Shown here in pieces: positions 60,074 to 64,000 of a stretch of DNA of 64,000 nt; the stretch's first letter is position 1; each line of letters opens with the position of its first letter. Position numbers and translations under genes: made by a program. This DNA comes from Petrosia ficiformis. Taxonomy: Eukaryota > Porifera > Demospongiae > Haplosclerida > Petrosiidae. Location of the stretch: positions 1,562,673 to 1,626,672 of the forward strand of contig OX345650.1 in assembly GCA_947044365.1 (NCBI GenBank), written 5' to 3'. A model generated the notes under the pieces. The model made no database searches. It was not told the origin of the DNA and saw only the letters and a program-made list of their open reading frames with translations.

Positions 60074-60888
60074 TATTATCGATAAAGTTTCAAATGTTTA
60101 ATCAGATATGTGGGTGGAGTTTTGAGTACAATAAGGAACTTGATGAACCTTAATACAAATGAAGTTGAGAGTTGCTACTCAAAGAACTAATATGTACATG
60201 TATGCAGTACCTTTAATGTGACCTTAATAATCACCTTGTATATTTTATTAATCAGTGTTATATAGGCTGCCTTGTTGATGTAGTTATGTACACTGTATCG
60301 TAAGTAATCATGTTTGAGTGTTCTTGAACGTAGTTCTTTCAATCACATAGTATTTGAGTATTATTTTGATAATGGAGTAGTTAGTTAATAATGTTGACTT
60401 TCAATTTGAAAATATTATTAAAACGTGTGAGTTGAAGCCACTTCCTCAATGAAGTGAAGGGCTGATTGAATTCCGCTACAGTGGTGTGAAAACACCCAAT
60501 CATGCAGGACATTGTCTGATAAATGACTGATCTGATCTACATAGATCTATTACCATCCCACTATAGAATTTGGTGGTGCAATAATTACCTATCTTCTGTA
60601 TATAGCTGTAATGTCTAATGAGTGAATCAGAGCACATATAGTAGAACAGGTAATAGTTCTATAGCTACTCTACTGTCTGTGTCAACAGTACTTATTTACT
60701 CTTGCTACTTAGCCTACTATCTACTAGACAGAGCTGATGTGGGAGGGGTTGGCACACTCATAAACACGTGTAAGGCCTAAGATTACAAGATATGGACAGA
60801 ACAATAGGAAATAAGAGACAGTAGACATGTTTTGTCCATGGTTAGTATGTCATATAGCTCACTTGATGTATGTGTTATATTTATATCC

Positions 60889-61164
60889 AAGATGACTTAC
60901 CTGAAACAGCTCGTCAAACAAAAAAGAGAGCTCTAGACTTGTTACTTGATGAAAATAAAGAGACAAAAGTAATAAAGATAAGAATATGAATAGGAGATAT
61001 AAGATAGTCATGATCAAATTCTTTGGTAATGAATATATTTTTGTCTGACTGCATTGATAAATGATATTTCTTAGAAAGGAGAAAAGTGACTTGTCAATTA
61101 AAGTCTTTGTTACGGCAACTGAAAATTGATACATCAGATATTGCAGAAAGGTAACCATGTCTTG
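60889..61164 (+). other. Possible exon fragments of an unknown gene
   Basis: An open stretch after AG at 60890 reads DDLPETARQTKKRALDLLLD and continues to about 60968, followed by GTAATA. A second, after TTCTTAG at 61074, reads RRKVTCQLKSLLRQLKIDTS and ends AAAG/GTAACC at 61151. Both look amphipathic, with splice-like borders, but the phases do not join without a stop. They may be parts of a broken gene. Not recognised. Confidence 0.25.
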
Positions 61165-61307
61165 AAGTAGTTTAAAAACAATTTAAAATTCCGAATATAA
61201 CTATGGTATGTAATCAGATACTTGTAAATATAGTATGTGCTTTTACTAAAGGGTGGGAGAGTGCCATGATTTCTCATCCACAGATATATAATTATTCATA
61301 TTTTCAT

Positions 61308-62754
61308 AACTGAAGTTGCAAATGTTGAGAAAACAGTCATGAAAAATGGAGTAAAACCACATCAGTGTAATCACACCATAGGAAGGTCAACATAGTTATG
61401 TTGTCCAGTACACACAGTTTAATGGGACTATGTCTCAGAAACTCTATGAACAGCTGGAGTTGGCGAGTGTGGATGCTTTCCAGGGACGTGAGAAAGATTT
61501 TATTATTGTATCATGTACTCGTTCTAATGAATATCAGGGAATTGGGTTTTTAAATGATGCTAGACGTCTCAATGTAGCACTCACTAGAGCTAAATATGGA
61601 GTGATTATTATTGGAAATGCAAAAGTACTTTCAAGAGTTAGTACAAACAGATCTCTTTCTTATTATTTGTTCGTTTCCACTCTTCATCTCTCCTATTCTA
61701 TCCTCTTACAGTTTCATAGAAGATGTTTCCCTGGGGGAGTGGGGGGAGACTGCATGCTCTACTAGGGTGCATAGTCCATATGATAGGATACTGCTATAGA
61801 CTAATGTTGACTAATTGTGTTCTGTTAATTTAGTATGGGTATTCGATTCTAATTTAATAATAATATTAATAATCTTGTGATACTTTAGGGGTGGGTCGGG
61901 AATCCCCGTCCCTTCCCCCTTTGTATGACACTCTGAAGTTTTTTTGTTTTTGTTTGACTGTCTTTCTCTGTATGTCTGTCTGTCTGTTTGCCTGTTCTTC
62001 CTCTCTCTCTCTCTTCTTAGAATGAGTTATGGCAAGGAATACCAAGAACAGGGTTTGTTAGTTGAAGGACCTCTCAATAATCTTCGTAAGAATGAAATGC
62101 ATCTTAGTAAACCTGTGAAAATGAGGAATAAGAATAATCCAGTTAGTTCGCACATTATAATTAAACATTTGTAATATCATGTGATTGTCACATGATCATT
62201 ACACAGGGTGCTCATTTCATGTCACGTGCTATGTTTAGTGCCAAAGATGCTCTTCTTCCCCCATCATCCACTTCATCCTCAACATCTTCATTACAGGAAT
62301 CATATCAAATGCATGATAATCAATGTGAGTTTATAATATGTACAAATTTATCAATGTCAGTTGACTTTGCATTTAGTTTGGATGGATGGACTGATGGATG
62401 GACAGATGAATGGATGGACAGACAGATAGATGAATAGATGAATGGATGGATGGATGGATGAACAGACGAATTGACAGACGGACAGGACGGACTGATGGAT
62501 GGACAGATGGATGGATGGATGATTGCTATATTACATGGAAGCAAGAATAGATGGATGGATAGATATATGTTGCTAGGTATATATACACAATTTAAATATG
62601 TTTTTTTTAATTAGTTGGTTTTGATGAGTATTACAGATCACATGATCATATGGGTTATATTGGTCCTGACAGGAATGCAACAATAGCTGCTGCTTCTATG
62701 CACTTACCACAAAGTCTTTTTATGCCTCCTTTACCACCTCAACACTTCTGTCAT
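61308..62754 (+). pseudogene. UPF1: UPF1-C: broken partial UPF1 copy (exons 16-19)
   Basis: Segments 61308-61636, 62021-62141, 62207-62324 and 62615-62754 match UPF1-A exons starting at 49014, 49711, 49915 and 50355. Damage: the first acceptor reads CAT instead of CAG, there are deletions in the first exon, a nonsense TAG replaces the Tyr of TPYEGQR, and an 11-base deletion near the start of the second exon shifts the frame. The last two exons look intact and practically identical to A, so the copy is recent. No exons 1-15 lie upstream within 1.2 kb. The helicase end motifs [11 protein letters not shown] and [10 protein letters not shown] are still readable. Confidence 0.85.
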
Positions 62755-62778
62755 GTGAGTCATATACATGTATATAGC

Positions 62779-63931
62779 TAGTATTGTTCTATACACATGT
62801 AGTTCTATTTATTTTAAAATTTCCAGTTCCAGTTCTGGAACTTTTTTGTTGTTGTTAATAGTTCCAATTATAGTTCCAGAACCTTTATTTTGATAATGTT
62901 AGTTCCAGTTATAGTTATGTCTTATTGTCCTAATACTAGTTGTATGGTGTCAGTTGCTGGTACTCATCAGCTATACATGATATCATTATCAAAACAAGTT
63001 GTAAAATGCTAAAATTAGTACCCTTCCACACTATAAAAATGAACTGGCCCTTATTTGGTTACAGGAGTTTCAATGTTGTATTGATAATAAATATTATGCT
63101 TGTGAGATATAAATTATTGTAAATTCTCATTCAATTATCTGTGGAGAATAATGTTAATTGTTGATAAATTGTACTTATAGTAACAAACAACAAACAGCAA
63201 ATACATTTTTTTAAACATTTGTATATATATATAATTATATAATATAATTATTTATATATATATATATATACAAATGTTTAAAAAAAATCTATTTGCTATT
63301 TATTATTTGTTATTTATTATTTGTTATTACACAACTTTGTACTTATAATAACAAATAACAGACAACAAATTAAAACATTTGCGTATATGGATATATATAT
63401 GATATATATAGTATTATAATTATACAAAAACGTTTTTACAAATCAATTTTCTATTTATTATTTATTATTATAAGTACAAAGTTGTGGAATTTGTCAACAA
63501 ATAACATTATTCTCCACAGATAATTGATTGAGAATTTACAATAATTTATACCTCACAAGCATAATATTTATTATCCATATAGCATTGAAACTCCTGTAAC
63601 CAAATAAGGGTTAAAATAACCGGTTCATTTTTACAGTGCAACTTCAAAGAAAATGTAAAATGGCCCAAGTTACTGGCATTCCTGACATTGCAATTATTCG
63701 TAGTGGTTTTAGTTACTGTACTAATTAAAGTTTTATTGCAAAGATTTAGTTCTAATATCAATTCTAGTTCTTAACAAAATATATTTTTAGTTCTAATATC
63801 AATTCTAGTTCTTAACAAAATATATTTTTAGTTCTAGTACCAATTCTAGTTCTTGGTACTAGAACTAAAATAAAAAGGCCAGAACTGAAATTATATTAGT
63901 TCTAGTACCCAAGAACTAGAACAACACTACT
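62779..63931. mobile_element. Nested transposons: outer TIR element with inner foldback
   Basis: The outer ends TAGTATTGTTCTA and TAGAACAACACTA are inverted and rich in AGTTCTAG/CTAGAACT motifs. Inside, 63028-63639 is a ~610-base foldback. Its left arm (CTATAAAAATGAACTGG, GGTTACAGGAGTTTCAATG, TCAATTATCTGTGGAGAATA) is repeated inverted on the right, around a (TA)n-rich centre. After 63936 the sequence returns to the UPF1 intron (GTACAAGTACTGAATTATCT, as at 50542), so the nest inserted into the intron that follows UPF1-C. Confidence 0.8.
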
Positions 63932-64000
63932 ATATACTTATTAGTACTGTACAAGTACTGAATTATCTAAACAGTACAGTACAATATAGTACAGTACAGT

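Overview
This window is eukaryotic and almost certainly animal. It holds intron-dense genes with GT-AG junctions, a metazoan-type UPF1 RNA helicase with an SQ/TQ-rich tail, a RUN/FYVE-type (RUFY) endosomal protein, AT-rich DNA and many microsatellites, minisatellites and foldback elements. I infer a sponge (demosponge, Amphimedon-like) from the gene style, the small introns and the transporter type, but the sequence alone does not prove the species.

Layout. (1) 1-10.3 kb: the 3' part of a RUFY gene on +, ending in a complete FYVE zinc finger; one intron is occupied by a ~6.2 kb array of a 28-bp repeat. (2) 11.0-13.0 kb, minus: a second, shortened RUFY-derived gene in which the FYVE part is replaced by a C-terminal membrane anchor. 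(3) 13.1-26.1 kb, minus: a second UPF1 gene (UPF1-B), 19 exons open throughout, lacking exon 1 and the last three exons of the full gene. (4) 26.1-37.0 kb: a spacer with single-exon genes on + (an LRAT-domain protein, a frameshifted tail-anchored protein kinase, a secreted protein resembling clan CD/C80 cysteine peptidases), plus a decayed reverse transcriptase and dispersed repeats. (5) 37.0-60.0 kb, +: full-length UPF1 (UPF1-A), 23 exons, 1093 residues. Its 8.5-kb intron 19 holds two tandem antisense single-exon peptide-transporter genes (POT/SLC15 type), the second frameshifted. (6) 61.2-62.8 kb, +: a third, broken UPF1 fragment (UPF1-C, exons 16-19), followed by a nested foldback transposon to the window end.

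The main story is a segmental inverted duplication. UPF1-A and UPF1-B are head-to-head with matching exon lengths, and the two RUFY pieces are tail-to-tail. Since the duplication the arms have acquired different transposons (a piggyBac-type element and a TIR element only in UPF1-A, another TIR element only in UPF1-B) and different minisatellites. Two arrays, the 28-bp array in RUFY and a 64-bp array in UPF1-A, are built from the end of an exon plus its own 5' splice site, so each unit carries a potential splice donor. UPF1-B keeps the zinc-binding CH domain and all helicase motifs but has lost both SQ/TQ-rich ends, the regions through which UPF1 is regulated by SMG1 phosphorylation in other animals.
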